DNA of 31,367 nucleotides from Chitinophagaceae bacterium UBA4407 (GCA_002390845.1 DGQT01000021.1:1-31367); one strand, 5' to 3'. Numbered from the stretch's first letter, positions 16,284 to 24,517 are shown. Numbers and translations are program-made. Notes: generated by a model not told the origin, from the letters alone.

Positions 16284-17381
16284 TCACGAAAAATAATACA
16301 CCGGATTCGTTCTAACCCCAGTTTTTAGGACGGCGAAGTTAGGGAAATTCAACGTTAAAATATCAAATAATAAGTCTATCGTATATTGTTCACTTTCCCA
16401 ATGGCCAATATCAGCAATAACCAACCAGTCGTTGGCATCAAAGAACTCGTGGTATTTCACATCGGCGGTAATAAAAAAATCCGCTCCGGCGGCGGCAGCC
16501 TTTGAAATTAAAAAGCTTCCTGCTCCGCCACACAGCGCTACTTTTTTTACCGGTTTGCCCAGCAAGTTTGTGTGGCGAATTATAGAAAGGCGAAAAGCTT
16601 CCTTGATCTTATTTAAGAAAATTTCTTCTGCAATGGGTTCTGGTAATTCGCCAATTAGCCCGCTGCCAACTTGTTGGTGGTCATTTGCGAGAGAAACAAG
16701 ATCATAAGCCACTTCTTCGTATGGATGCGATTTTAATAAAGTTGAAATGATATTGTTTTTCAAATAATTAGGAAAAATAATTTCCATTTTTATTTCATTC
16801 TCTGTGTGCCTGCTTCCAATTTCTCCAATGAAGGGATTAGCACCTTCGGCAGCCTTAAATGTGCCTGTACCTGGTGTATTGAAACTCGCCTCACTATAAT
16901 TGCCAATATGCCCGGCGCCGGCTTCAAATAAGTCAGAACGAACCTGCTCTGCCTGGGCTATTGGAACGAAAGTAAACAGCTTCGTCAGCTGCCCGGATTT
17001 TGGTAAGAGGATCTGCCTGTTGATTAACCCAAGCTGATCGGCCATGCGGCTATTTACACCTGCCATTACATTATCGAGGTTGGTGTGAATGGCGTAAATG
17101 GCGATATCATTTTTAACAGCAGCAATTACAGCTTTTTCTACATAATTTTTGCCATTGATCTTTTTTAACCCACCAAAAATGATGGGATGATGCGTAACTA
17201 CAAGGTTACAAGCTTTGGCTTTTGCTTCCAGTATGACCGCTTCGGTTGAATCTAAGGAGCAAACAATACCGGTACATTGCCAGCCGGAGTTGCCGGTTAG
17301 CAAACCGGCATTATCGTAGCTTTCCTGGTAGGAGAGAGGCGCAACCTTTTCCAGTACCTGAATAATTTCACTAATCTTCAT
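16284..17381 (-). CDS. Nif3-like dinuclear metal-centre protein (YqfO/YbgI family)
   Basis: A 365-residue Nif3 family protein. Metal-binding residues are recognisable: His64 and His65 in VVTHHPIIFGG, Asp103 in AIHTNLDNV, and the C-terminal DIGHWESEQ. The central part (about 130-235, with SHPYEEVAYDLV) is the PII/CutA-like insert found in the longer YqfO-type members, which accounts for the length. The family forms hexameric toroids with a di-metal site; a GTP cyclohydrolase-like role has been suggested for some members, and the function here is not established. It is cytoplasmic and transcribed towards the zinc-ribbon gene. Confidence 0.92.
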   Translation of the reverse strand: MKISEIIQVLEKVAPLSYQESYDNAGLLTGNSGWQCTGIVCSLDSTEAVILEAKAKACNLVVTHHPIIFGGLKKINGKNYVEKAVIAAVKNDIAIYAIHTNLDNVMAGVNSRMADQLGLINRQILLPKSGQLTKLFTFVPIAQAEQVRSDLFEAGAGHIGNYSEASFNTPGTGTFKAAEGANPFIGEIGSRHTENEIKMEIIFPNYLKNNIISTLLKSHPYEEVAYDLVSLANDHQQVGSGLIGELPEPIAEEIFLNKIKEAFRLSIIRHTNLLGKPVKKVALCGGAGSFLISKAAAAGADFFITADVKYHEFFDANDWLVIADIGHWESEQYTIDLLFDILTLNFPNFAVLKTGVRTNPVYYFS

Positions 17382-17469
17382 AGATGCAAGTTAAGGAATG
17401 GGCAAGATGCTTAAAAATAGTTGTAATGATAAAGTTGCCAGTGATGGTGAACGGCTGTTGGAAGCTCAA

Positions 17470-17572
17470 ATCTATTCAACTGTACAAGTGTGCGACCCCG
17501 AGTTCCGTCGCTGCGCTCCTCGTCGGGGCAGGCGCGACAATGCCTATAGAATTCATTCTCCCCGGCTCATAA
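17470..17572 (+). repeat. Dispersed dyad element with hairpin insert, copy E12
   Basis: Forward copy. After GTGTGCGA (17488-17495) about 37 bp are inserted, with arms CCCCGA (17496-17501) and TCGGGG (17523-17528); the element then resumes at CGCGACAATGCC. The tail CCCCGGCTCATAAATAAA ends 44 bp before the aminotransferase start. Confidence 0.75.
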
Positions 17573-17615
17573 ATAAATTCAAAACTATCTGGCGGGGCCT
17601 TCTATTTTTGCAGGT

Positions 17616-18467
17616 ATGGCAGACGCTGGATATTTAAATTACAATGGAAAAATTTTAAGAGCGGATAAATTATTGATCTCTCCCAACAACCGCTCATTCA
17701 GGTATGGGGATGGTTGTTTTGAAACCATTAAAATGATCAGGGGGAAAATAATACTGGAGGATTATCATTTTGAAAGATTATTTTCTTCCATTGAGCGGTT
17801 GCAGTTTGAAAAGCCTGCTTTTTTAACACTACATTATTTAAGGGAGCAGTTGATTGAACTGGCAAAAAAAAATTATCATGATAAACTGGCAAGGGTGCGG
17901 TTGATGGTGTTTCGTGGTGATGGAGGGTTGTATGATGCGGAAAATCATTTCCCCAATTATTTAATTCAAACATGGGCATTGAACCCGGCCAATAATGAAC
18001 TGAATAAAAATGGTTTGGTGATTGATATTTATAAAGATGCACGCAAAGTTTGCGACCAGTTTTCGCACATAAAAAGCAATAATTTTTTGTCTTATGCCAT
18101 GGCGGCATTGTGGGCAAAAAAGCATCAGTTGAATGATGCATTGCTGCTGAACCCGTATGAAAATATTGCTGATGCAACCATTGCAAATGTTTTTATTGTA
18201 AAAGACGGGATGGTTAAAACACCGGCACTTACCGAAGGCCCTATTGCAGGTAATATGCGCAGGCATTTGCTGAAATGTATGCGGGAGGAAAATATACCGG
18301 TTGAAGAAACACAAATTTCTGCGGAAGATATTTTGCAGGCTTCGGGTATTTTTTTAACCAATGCCATTTATGGTATTCGTTGGGTAAAACAGGTTGGGGA
18401 AAGCAATTACCCAAACACACTTGCAGAATCTTTTCATAAAAAATTTATAGAACCATTGTTTGTATAG
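17616..18467 (+). CDS. Class IV PLP-dependent aminotransferase / aminodeoxychorismate lyase-like
   Basis: A 283-residue protein of PLP fold type IV. The opening SFRYGDGCFETIK (27-39) is the family hallmark, Lys153 in HIKSNNFL is the expected Schiff-base lysine, and EGPIAGNMRR (about 208) is the phosphate-binding turn region. This superfamily includes branched-chain and D-amino-acid aminotransferases and 4-amino-4-deoxychorismate lyase (PabC). I cannot decide between them; the length and lack of clear IlvE motifs favour a PabC-like or uncharacterised branch. A TATTTTTG box ends 5 bp before the start codon; if it is a real -7 element, the transcript would be nearly leaderless (weak). The photolyase gene follows after 46 bp. 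Confidence 0.85.
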   Translation: MADAGYLNYNGKILRADKLLISPNNRSFRYGDGCFETIKMIRGKIILEDYHFERLFSSIERLQFEKPAFLTLHYLREQLIELAKKNYHDKLARVRLMVFRGDGGLYDAENHFPNYLIQTWALNPANNELNKNGLVIDIYKDARKVCDQFSHIKSNNFLSYAMAALWAKKHQLNDALLLNPYENIADATIANVFIVKDGMVKTPALTEGPIAGNMRRHLLKCMREENIPVEETQISAEDILQASGIFLTNAIYGIRWVKQVGESNYPNTLAESFHKKFIEPLFV

Positions 18468-18513
18468 TCAACCTTTAGGCAGTTCCATTGTTCTATCTCC
18501 AAACAATTATGCA

Positions 18514-19827
18514 ATGAAGTCTTGTGTCAATATCATGTGGTTTAGAAGGGATTTAAGATTGAACGACAATGCTGCATTGTACCATGCTCTGAAAGGCAGC
18601 AACCCGGTAGTACCCATTTTTATTTTTGATAAAAATATTCTGGATGATCTTGAAGATAAAGCAGACAGAAGGGTAGAATTTATACATGCTGCTTTGGAAG
18701 AAATACAGGAGCAGCTTACAAAAATGGGCAGCAGTTTAGAGGTTTATTATGGCTATCCATTGCAGGTTTATAAAGAGCTGCATGAAAAATATACCATTGA
18801 AAAAGTTTTCACCAATCACGATTATGAACAGTATGCCATTGACCGGGATAATGAAATTTCCTATTTACTAAAGGCAGATGGTGCTGCTTTTGAAACATAC
18901 AAAGACCAGGTAATTTTTGAAAAAGGCGAAGTTTTAAAAGACGATGGAAAGCCGTACACGGTTTTTACGCCCTACAGCAGGAAATGGAAAGCTACATTAC
19001 AGGAGTTTCATTTAAAGGCTTATCCCACTGAGAAATATTTTTCCAATTTTTTTAAGCAGGATGCTTTAGCCATGCCTTCACAGGAAAGTATGGGTTTTGA
19101 ACCTGTTTCAAAACCTTTTCCGCACAAACAGTTGAAGGAAGAAACCGTAAAAAAATATTCTCAGAACCGTAATTTTCCTTCGCTTGAAAATGGTACTTCA
19201 AAAATGGGCGTGCACCTGCGTTTTGGAACGGTGAGCATTCGTGAACTGGCAAGAAAAGCAAGCGAGCTGAATGAGACCTATTTTAACGAATTGATCTGGC
19301 GTGATTTTTATCATATGATCCTATCACATTTTCCGCACATAAGCAAAGGGCAGGCTTTTAGAAAAGAATATGATCTTATACCCTGGAGCAATAACGAAGC
19401 GGAATTTACAAAATGGTGCGAAGGAAAAACCGGATATCCCATTGTAGATGCAGGTATGCGTGAATTAAACGAAACAGGTTTTATGCACAACCGGGTTCGT
19501 ATGATCGTGTCTTCTTTTCTTACCAAACATTTATTGATCGACTGGCGAAAAGGTGAAGCTTATTTTGCAAAGAAATTACTCGACTTCGATTTTGCTGCAA
19601 ACAATGGCGGCTGGCAATGGGCAGCAGGCAGTGGATGCGATGCTGCGCCTTATTTCCGGGTGTTTAATCCAACACTGCAAACAGAGAAATTTGACAAGGA
19701 TTTAAAATACATCAACAAATGGGTCCCTGAATTAAACAGCTTTGATTATCCTGAACCTATCGTGCAGCATGAGTTTGCGAGGAAGCGGGCTTTAGAAGTT
19801 TACGGGAAAGTACTGAAAACCGACTGA
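18514..19827 (+). CDS. phrB: Deoxyribodipyrimidine photolyase / cryptochrome family protein
   Basis: A 437-residue flavoprotein. The start MKSCVNIMWFRRDLRLNDN is chosen because it opens directly on the family motif WFRRDLR; an in-frame ATG 18 codons upstream overlaps the preceding gene. The N-terminal Rossmann domain (1-125) is followed by the helical FAD domain, with NELIWRDFYHMIL, GYPIVDAGMRELNETGFMHN, NRVRMIVSSFL and FAANNGGWQWAAGSGCDAAP, the best-conserved block of the family. It would use blue light to split cyclobutane pyrimidine dimers; a (6-4) or cryptochrome role cannot be excluded. It is probably co-transcribed with the aminotransferase. Confidence 0.92.
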   Translation: MKSCVNIMWFRRDLRLNDNAALYHALKGSNPVVPIFIFDKNILDDLEDKADRRVEFIHAALEEIQEQLTKMGSSLEVYYGYPLQVYKELHEKYTIEKVFTNHDYEQYAIDRDNEISYLLKADGAAFETYKDQVIFEKGEVLKDDGKPYTVFTPYSRKWKATLQEFHLKAYPTEKYFSNFFKQDALAMPSQESMGFEPVSKPFPHKQLKEETVKKYSQNRNFPSLENGTSKMGVHLRFGTVSIRELARKASELNETYFNELIWRDFYHMILSHFPHISKGQAFRKEYDLIPWSNNEAEFTKWCEGKTGYPIVDAGMRELNETGFMHNRVRMIVSSFLTKHLLIDWRKGEAYFAKKLLDFDFAANNGGWQWAAGSGCDAAPYFRVFNPTLQTEKFDKDLKYINKWVPELNSFDYPEPIVQHEFARKRALEVYGKVLKTD

Positions 19828-19863
19828 ACCTGGATTTGAAATGATTCATTGGATTTGAAGGAA

Positions 19864-20697
19864 TCAAATCAAAAATATATTTGACCCATCAATAGAAATT
19901 TCAGGATGTAATTGCTGGTAAACTTCCATCATTTTCATTACTGCTTTTTTGCCATCCTTACCCAAATCAAGGGAATAATTATTTACGTATAAATTGATAT
20001 GCTGCCGCATGACTTCTTCGCTCATTTCCTGCGAATGTATTTTTACATAATCAGCTAACTGCTCATGATGATTTGCATAAGCATAGGCTACACTTTTCTT
20101 TATCAACCTGTCAACTTTCTCAACTAAATCATTTGGTAAAACCCGCTTTGCCACAATACCTCCAAGCGGAATTGGAACACCTGTTGTGCTTTCCCAGTAT
20201 TCTCCCAAATCCATCAATTTATGCAAGCCCTTTAAGTGATAAGTAAACCGGTTTTCATGAATAATAACTCCGGCATCAACTTCGTTATTCAGCACTGCAT
20301 CTTCAATCTCATTAAATACTTTAAATATTTTATTCCCTGCATTGGGAAAAGCTAAAGAGAACAGCATGTGCGCTGTAGTATTCTCGCCGGGAATAGCAAT
20401 AAGGCTTTCATTGTTCGCTGTTCGTTGTTCACTGTTCGTTATTAACAGCGGCCCAACGCCCTTTCCCAAAGCCCCGCCACTGTTCAATAAAATATAGTTG
20501 CTAAGAATTAATGGCAATACTCCATAACTAATTTTAGAAATATCCAGCTTGCCCTGTAATGCCCACTCGTTAAGCGTTTGTACATCTTCCAGCAGTACAT
20601 CGAATTCCAAACCTTCTGTATTGATCTTATGATTCACCAGTGCATCAAAAATAAAAGTATCGTTGGGGCAAGGAGAAAATCCAAGGGTAAGTTTCAT
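19864..20697 (-). CDS. mqnD: 1,4-dihydroxy-6-naphthoate synthase (futalosine pathway)
   Basis: A 277-residue MqnD, a periplasmic-binding-protein-fold enzyme without a signal peptide that converts cyclic de-hypoxanthine futalosine to 1,4-dihydroxy-6-naphthoate in menaquinone synthesis. The start LTLGFSPCPNDTFIFDAL is the family hallmark; DVQTLNEWALQGKLDISKISYG and GVIIHENRFTY also fit. A loop at about residues 86-97 (NSEQRTANNES) is encoded by a heptamer tandem array inside the gene, which reads through in frame. mqnB lies 33 bp upstream on the same strand, so two steps of the same pathway are coupled. Confidence 0.95.
   Translation of the reverse strand: MKLTLGFSPCPNDTFIFDALVNHKINTEGLEFDVLLEDVQTLNEWALQGKLDISKISYGVLPLILSNYILLNSGGALGKGVGPLLITNSEQRTANNESLIAIPGENTTAHMLFSLAFPNAGNKIFKVFNEIEDAVLNNEVDAGVIIHENRFTYHLKGLHKLMDLGEYWESTTGVPIPLGGIVAKRVLPNDLVEKVDRLIKKSVAYAYANHHEQLADYVKIHSQEMSEEVMRQHINLYVNNYSLDLGKDGKKAVMKMMEVYQQLHPEISIDGSNIFLI
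20413..20440. repeat. Heptamer tandem array inside mqnD (4 units of GTTCRYT)
   Basis: GTTCGCT, GTTCGTT, GTTCACT, GTTCGTT in direct succession within the mqnD coding sequence, encoding NSEQRTAN on the minus strand. Confidence 0.75.
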
Positions 20698-20704
20698 CTT
20701 TTTT

Positions 20705-20739
20705 AGCTTGCAGCTAACAGCTATTAGCTATCAGCTTGA
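20705..20739. repeat. Heptamer tandem array between mqnD and mqnB (5 units of AGCTNNN)
   Basis: AGCTTGC, AGCTAAC, AGCTATT, AGCTATC, AGCTTGA in direct succession. The mqnB stop codon (20731-20733) lies within the array, and mqnD starts just after it. Confidence 0.75.
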
Positions 20740-21399
20740 TTGATATAATTTTTCCACAAACGCCAGTATCGTTTTCGTAAGGTTATCTATGGCTTCTTTT
20801 ATTTTCCACTGCTCTTTATTTCTTTCACCAATATAATTACTCACCGCCCTTATTTGCAAAAAAGGAATATTCATTTCCCTGCATACATAATGTAACGCTG
20901 CACCTTCCATGCTTTCCGTTACCGGGTTATATTTTTTTATCAACTGCGCAATACGCTCTTTGCTGGTGGTAATTTCATTCACAGTTATAGCGGTTACCTC
21001 GGGCAGGTTAAGCAGGTTAAATTTCTGCAGGAAATGATTGTGCAGTTTTCTTTTTTCAAATGGAGGGTAGTTCGATTTTTCCAGCTTCAGGTCAAAAATA
21101 TCTTTCCATTTTCCATCTTCTTCTACACCCGTGTCGCCCAGTATTTCCTCCTTCACTGCAACCACCGAACCCAATGGTAAGTTTGCATCAAATGTTCCGG
21201 CGATACCAACCTGAATAATTAAATCCGGTTTCTCTTCATAAGCAAGCCTGGTAAGCGATACGGCATTTGAAAGCATGCCCACACCACCCTGGTGAAAGCT
21301 TACTTTAAATCTTTTGCTATCGCTGGTGTACAATCCGTCTATTGCCAAAAATGCGGGCATCCATTCTCCAATTGTTGCTGCTGTAATTACCACTCTCAT
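20731..21399 (-). CDS. mqnB: Futalosine hydrolase (nucleosidase)
   Basis: A 222-residue nucleoside phosphorylase-fold protein. VAATIG-like start MRVVITAATIGEW, the GIAGTFD segment (about 65), EILGDTGVEEDGKWKD (about 85) and ESMEGAALHYVCREMNIPFLQIRAVSNYIGER (about 163-194) match futalosine hydrolase, which removes hypoxanthine from futalosine in the alternative menaquinone route. 5'-methylthioadenosine nucleosidase is the nearest alternative, but direct pairing with mqnD supports MqnB. It is cytoplasmic and first of the two-gene operon. Confidence 0.93.
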   Translation of the reverse strand: MRVVITAATIGEWMPAFLAIDGLYTSDSKRFKVSFHQGGVGMLSNAVSLTRLAYEEKPDLIIQVGIAGTFDANLPLGSVVAVKEEILGDTGVEEDGKWKDIFDLKLEKSNYPPFEKRKLHNHFLQKFNLLNLPEVTAITVNEITTSKERIAQLIKKYNPVTESMEGAALHYVCREMNIPFLQIRAVSNYIGERNKEQWKIKEAIDNLTKTILAFVEKLYQSS

Positions 21400-21490
21400 A
21401 GAGCTGCAAATGTCGTAGTTATTTTGTTACAACAGATTCATTTAAATTCACTGATTATTTATTTGCTACAAGGGAATTGTATAGAAGTTT

Positions 21491-21550
21491 TATGAGCCCG
21501 GCTTGGGAATATCTATGAAGCTTTAGTTGCGTCGCACACTTGTACGTTTC
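21491..21550 (-). repeat. Dispersed dyad element, copy E13
   Basis: Reverse copy: tail ATGAGCCCGGCTTGGGAA, dyad TGCGTCGCA at 21528-21536, head CACTTGTACG. It forms an inverted pair with E14 around a large hairpin. Confidence 0.8.
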
Positions 21551-21580
21551 AAATGCTTGGCATCAATACGAACGGTTGCC

Positions 21581-21659
21581 CGTCATTTCGAACGCAGTGA
21601 GAAATCTCAACAATACTCAAGGAGATTTCTCCTCGTCGTGCCTCCTCGTCGAAATGACG
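21581..21659. repeat. Large imperfect hairpin CGTCATTTCGA / TCGAAATGACG
   Basis: Outer arms CGTCATTTCGA and TCGAAATGACG (11 bp, perfect) enclose inner arms GAGAAATCT (21600-21608) and AGATTTCTC. I recall similar CATTTCGA...AATCTC repeats as common intergenic repeats in Bacteroidota. It is centred between E13 and E14. Confidence 0.8.
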
Positions 21660-21669
21660 AATATATAGG

Positions 21670-21728
21670 CTAACGTACAAGTGTGCGACGCAACAGGCGA
21701 TGCCATATATTCCGAAAGCCGGGCACAA
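21670..21728 (+). repeat. Dispersed dyad element, copy E14
   Basis: Forward copy: ACGTACAAG, dyad TGCGACGCA at 21684-21692, ACAGGCGATGCC, tail AAGCCGGGCAC ending 10 bp before the GH97 start. Confidence 0.8.
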
Positions 21729-21738
21729 AATATTTTTA

Positions 21739-23736
21739 ATGAACATTTTAAAACCTGCTATTATGAAAGCTGCTTTTATCATTTTTTCAATGTTGTTCTT
21801 TAATAGTTTGTTGTATGCCGGGGATAATTTATCTGTTTCCTCCCCCGACCAAAAAATAACAGTAAACATTTCCTTGAGCAATCAACTGAATTACGATGTG
21901 CTGGCAGATGATCAGCCAATCATCATCAACGGCAGTATAGACATGCAGCTTTCCAACGAAATATTTATGGCATACGCGATGAGCATCAAATCCACCAAAA
22001 CAAAAACCGTCAACGAAACCATCATCGCACAAATACCAGTCAGCAGAAAAAACATACCCAACAACTACAACGAACTAACCATAACATTCAAAAATAATTT
22101 CGCTGTTATCTTCAGAGCATACAATGACGGTGTTGCATACAGAATAGCAACAACCTTCAAAGATTCCATCACTGTTGTAAACGAAACAGCAGCATTCAAT
22201 TTTGTAAGCGGCGCACATGCCTGGGCACCTGTGGTAACCAAAAGACCGGACCAAGATGTCTTCCATACCAGCTTCGAAGAACTCTATACGCATAAATCAG
22301 TAGACAGTTTTTCTAGGAATGATTATATGTTCACTCCGGTGCTAACAGAAACAGCAGACAATATCAAAGTCGCCATTACAGAATCTGACCTCGATGATTA
22401 TCCCGGCATGTTCCTGCAAGGCATAGCCGGCAATGGTTTCAATGGAACCTTTGCGCCATATCCTTTAGAAGAAAAAGTAGTATCTGGAGATTACCCGCAA
22501 AAAGTAGTTACACAACGTGCAGACTATATTGCCCGCACAAAAGGTACACGCAACTTTCCCTGGCGTGTAATGCTCATTGCAAGAGAAGATAAAGAACTGC
22601 CCACCAACGATCTTGTGTATCGGCTTGCAGCACCAACAAAAATTGAAGATGTATCATGGATACATCCCGGCAAAGGCACCGATGAATGGATCATTGATGT
22701 TAACCTCTTCAACGTGCCTTTTGTTTCCGGTGTAAACACTGCGAGTTATAAATACTATATCGACTTTGCCAAGCGCTTTGGCTTCAACCGTATCATGATG
22801 GATGCAGGCTGGAGCAAAACCACCGATCTTTTCTCCATCAACCCCAACATCAACATGGATACCATTGTTGCTTATGCAAAACAACAGGGCATTAAGCTCA
22901 GCATGTGGACACTCGCTATGACACTCGACCGACAGCTCGATTCTGCACTAAAACAATTTCAACAATGGGATGTGGATTATATCATGACAGACTTTATAGA
23001 CCGCGACGATCAAACCACCGTTAACTTCTATAAACGCATTACCGAAGCCTGCGCCAATGCACATCTCATGATCATGTTTCATGGCGCTTACCCGCCCAAA
23101 GGTTTTAACCGCACATACCCCAACAACATCACACGCGAAGCGGTGCTCGGCAGCGAATACAACGCATGGAGCGATAAACCCACTGCCACACACAACGTCA
23201 CCATTCCTTTCACACGCATGCTTGCCGGTCCGCTGGACTATGAACCCGGCTTGCTCGACAATGCCACCCCGCAACAATTCAAACCAATCTGGGGCAAGGT
23301 TATGAGCCAGACCACCCGTTGCCAGCAACTCGCCCTGTTTGTGGTGTACGACAATCCATTGCAGATATTCTCCGGCAATCCCTCGCAGGGCACTATGGAG
23401 CCTGCGTTCATGCAACTGCTCGGCAGCATACCCACCACCTGGGATACTACCATCATTACCGATGCCGCCATTGCCCGCTATATTATTACTGCCCGCCGCC
23501 ATGGCAGCTCTTGGTTTATTGCAGGCATCACCGATTCCGCGGCAAGAGATATAAAGCTTGATCTTTCTTTTCTTGGTGCAGGAAATTATACAGCTACTAT
23601 TTGTAAAGACGGCATCAATGCAAACCGCAATGCAATGGATTATACATTAGAAGAAAAAGTTTTAACTGCTAATGATGCATTGCAAATACATCTTGCGCCT
23701 GCGGGTGGTTTTTTGATACGCTTAGTCCCCCTTTAG
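21739..23736 (+). CDS. Glycoside hydrolase family 97 enzyme, divergent active site
   Basis: A 665-residue exported GH97-type glycosidase. ATG at 21739 or 21763 both give a signal peptide ending near LLYAG; an in-frame ATG at 21700 lies inside the repeat element and is rejected. The N-terminal beta-sandwich (about 30-300) is followed by the (beta/alpha)8 domain, with NTASYKYYIDFAKRFGF, MMDAGW, MTDFIDRDDQ (Asp418), REAVLGSEY (Glu467, Glu473) and FTRMLAGPLDYEPG, then a C-terminal beta domain. The Asp in MTDF sits where retaining, alpha-galactosidase-like GH97 members have their nucleophile (from memory). The usual W-[DE]-W-W stretch is DEWI here. The middle of the gene is much richer in G+C than its end. 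Likely role: periplasmic removal of alpha-linked sugars. Confidence 0.9.
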   Translation: MNILKPAIMKAAFIIFSMLFFNSLLYAGDNLSVSSPDQKITVNISLSNQLNYDVLADDQPIIINGSIDMQLSNEIFMAYAMSIKSTKTKTVNETIIAQIPVSRKNIPNNYNELTITFKNNFAVIFRAYNDGVAYRIATTFKDSITVVNETAAFNFVSGAHAWAPVVTKRPDQDVFHTSFEELYTHKSVDSFSRNDYMFTPVLTETADNIKVAITESDLDDYPGMFLQGIAGNGFNGTFAPYPLEEKVVSGDYPQKVVTQRADYIARTKGTRNFPWRVMLIAREDKELPTNDLVYRLAAPTKIEDVSWIHPGKGTDEWIIDVNLFNVPFVSGVNTASYKYYIDFAKRFGFNRIMMDAGWSKTTDLFSINPNINMDTIVAYAKQQGIKLSMWTLAMTLDRQLDSALKQFQQWDVDYIMTDFIDRDDQTTVNFYKRITEACANAHLMIMFHGAYPPKGFNRTYPNNITREAVLGSEYNAWSDKPTATHNVTIPFTRMLAGPLDYEPGLLDNATPQQFKPIWGKVMSQTTRCQQLALFVVYDNPLQIFSGNPSQGTMEPAFMQLLGSIPTTWDTTIITDAAIARYIITARRHGSSWFIAGITDSAARDIKLDLSFLGAGNYTATICKDGINANRNAMDYTLEEKVLTANDALQIHLAPAGGFLIRLVPL

Positions 23737-23749
23737 GGTATAGGGGCTT

Positions 23750-23850
23750 TTGAGCCAGGCCGCATTGCTACTATGAAGCTTTTGTTGCGTCGCACTCTTG
23801 TGCGGTTGGATTGAGATTGAGCTTTACCGAAGCGTAGGTTAAAGCGAATC
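23750..23850 (-). repeat. Dispersed dyad element, full-length copy E15
   Basis: Reverse copy starting 14 bp after the GH97 stop: tail GAGCCAGGC, dyad TGCGTCGCA at 23786-23794, then GGTTGGATTGAGATTGAGC and a left-end hairpin (GAGCTTTACC / GGTTAAAG) that keeps pairing with bases different from those of E7. Confidence 0.78.
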
Positions 23851-23935
23851 TATGGTGGTCAGCGACTAACATGGCGTGGTGATACTAATAATTCCCTAAT
23901 TATATATTTTCACTTTAAATAAATCATTTAAAAAA

Positions 23936-24517
23936 ATGGAACGCGAATTAACAATATTGCTCAATAAATTATTTCTTGAATTAAAGTCAATTAATTCATT
24001 TTTGGTTAATTCATTAAACCCCGGATTAGATGAAGTCTCAATTAAAAATGCTGTACATCCAGAGGGTTTAACTTTTTCTCAAGAGTTGATTGAGTTATTT
24101 CAATGGAAAAATGGGACAAAACTTGGGAAAGGCCTTTTAGGAACGTATAGCTTTTTTCCAACAAGTATTTTTATGGATTTGGAACATGCTATAAACTTTT
24201 ATCATTTAAGAGCCGGGAAAGACGATTATTGGAAAGAACATATGTTCCCGATTTTTGGAAGTGGAGGAGATTATTATTTGATAGATTTAGATCAAAACTC
24301 TCCTACTTTTAATATGATTTATTATTATTCTCCAAGTTCAATTGATTTTGACACTACAATCACTTTCTATGACTCACTTTTAACATGCTTCGAAACTATT
24401 TACAAATGTTATCGTGAAAAAGCATTTTATATTTCCAATTCAGTTTTGTATTCTGATGGAGAAAAAGAAGAAGAAATAGCAAAAAAGCTTAATCCAAAAT
24501 CTGAATTTTGGGAATAA
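23936..24517 (+). CDS. SMI1/KNR4 (SUKH) family protein
   Basis: A 193-residue acidic, AT-rich gene product. The features of SUKH proteins are present: LIELFQWKNGTKLG near residue 50 (the LYxWHNG-like motif), a following GTYSFFPTSIFMDLEHAI, and FPIFGSGGDYYLIDLD near residue 103, which matches the conserved FGxxGGGDxxxID segment. SUKH proteins in bacteria are often immunity proteins to contact-dependent or polymorphic toxins, but no toxin gene is visible in the window. There is no signal peptide; it is cytoplasmic. It sits between a dispersed-element copy and a REP/RAYT unit, consistent with accessory DNA. Confidence 0.82.
   Translation: MERELTILLNKLFLELKSINSFLVNSLNPGLDEVSIKNAVHPEGLTFSQELIELFQWKNGTKLGKGLLGTYSFFPTSIFMDLEHAINFYHLRAGKDDYWKEHMFPIFGSGGDYYLIDLDQNSPTFNMIYYYSPSSIDFDTTITFYDSLLTCFETIYKCYREKAFYISNSVLYSDGEKEEEIAKKLNPKSEFWE

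Noticed and set aside
17384..17637. Two short plus-strand frames upstream of the aminotransferase
   Set aside because: They run through element copy E12 and show no protein-like features.
21700..21738. Upstream ATG extension of the first GH97 gene
   Set aside because: These 13 codons lie inside element copy E14; the signal peptide begins at the later ATG codons.
22948..23502. 184-codon frame antisense to the first GH97 gene
   Set aside because: It lies opposite conserved GH97 barrel motifs and reflects the GC-rich, C-ending codons of that part of the gene.
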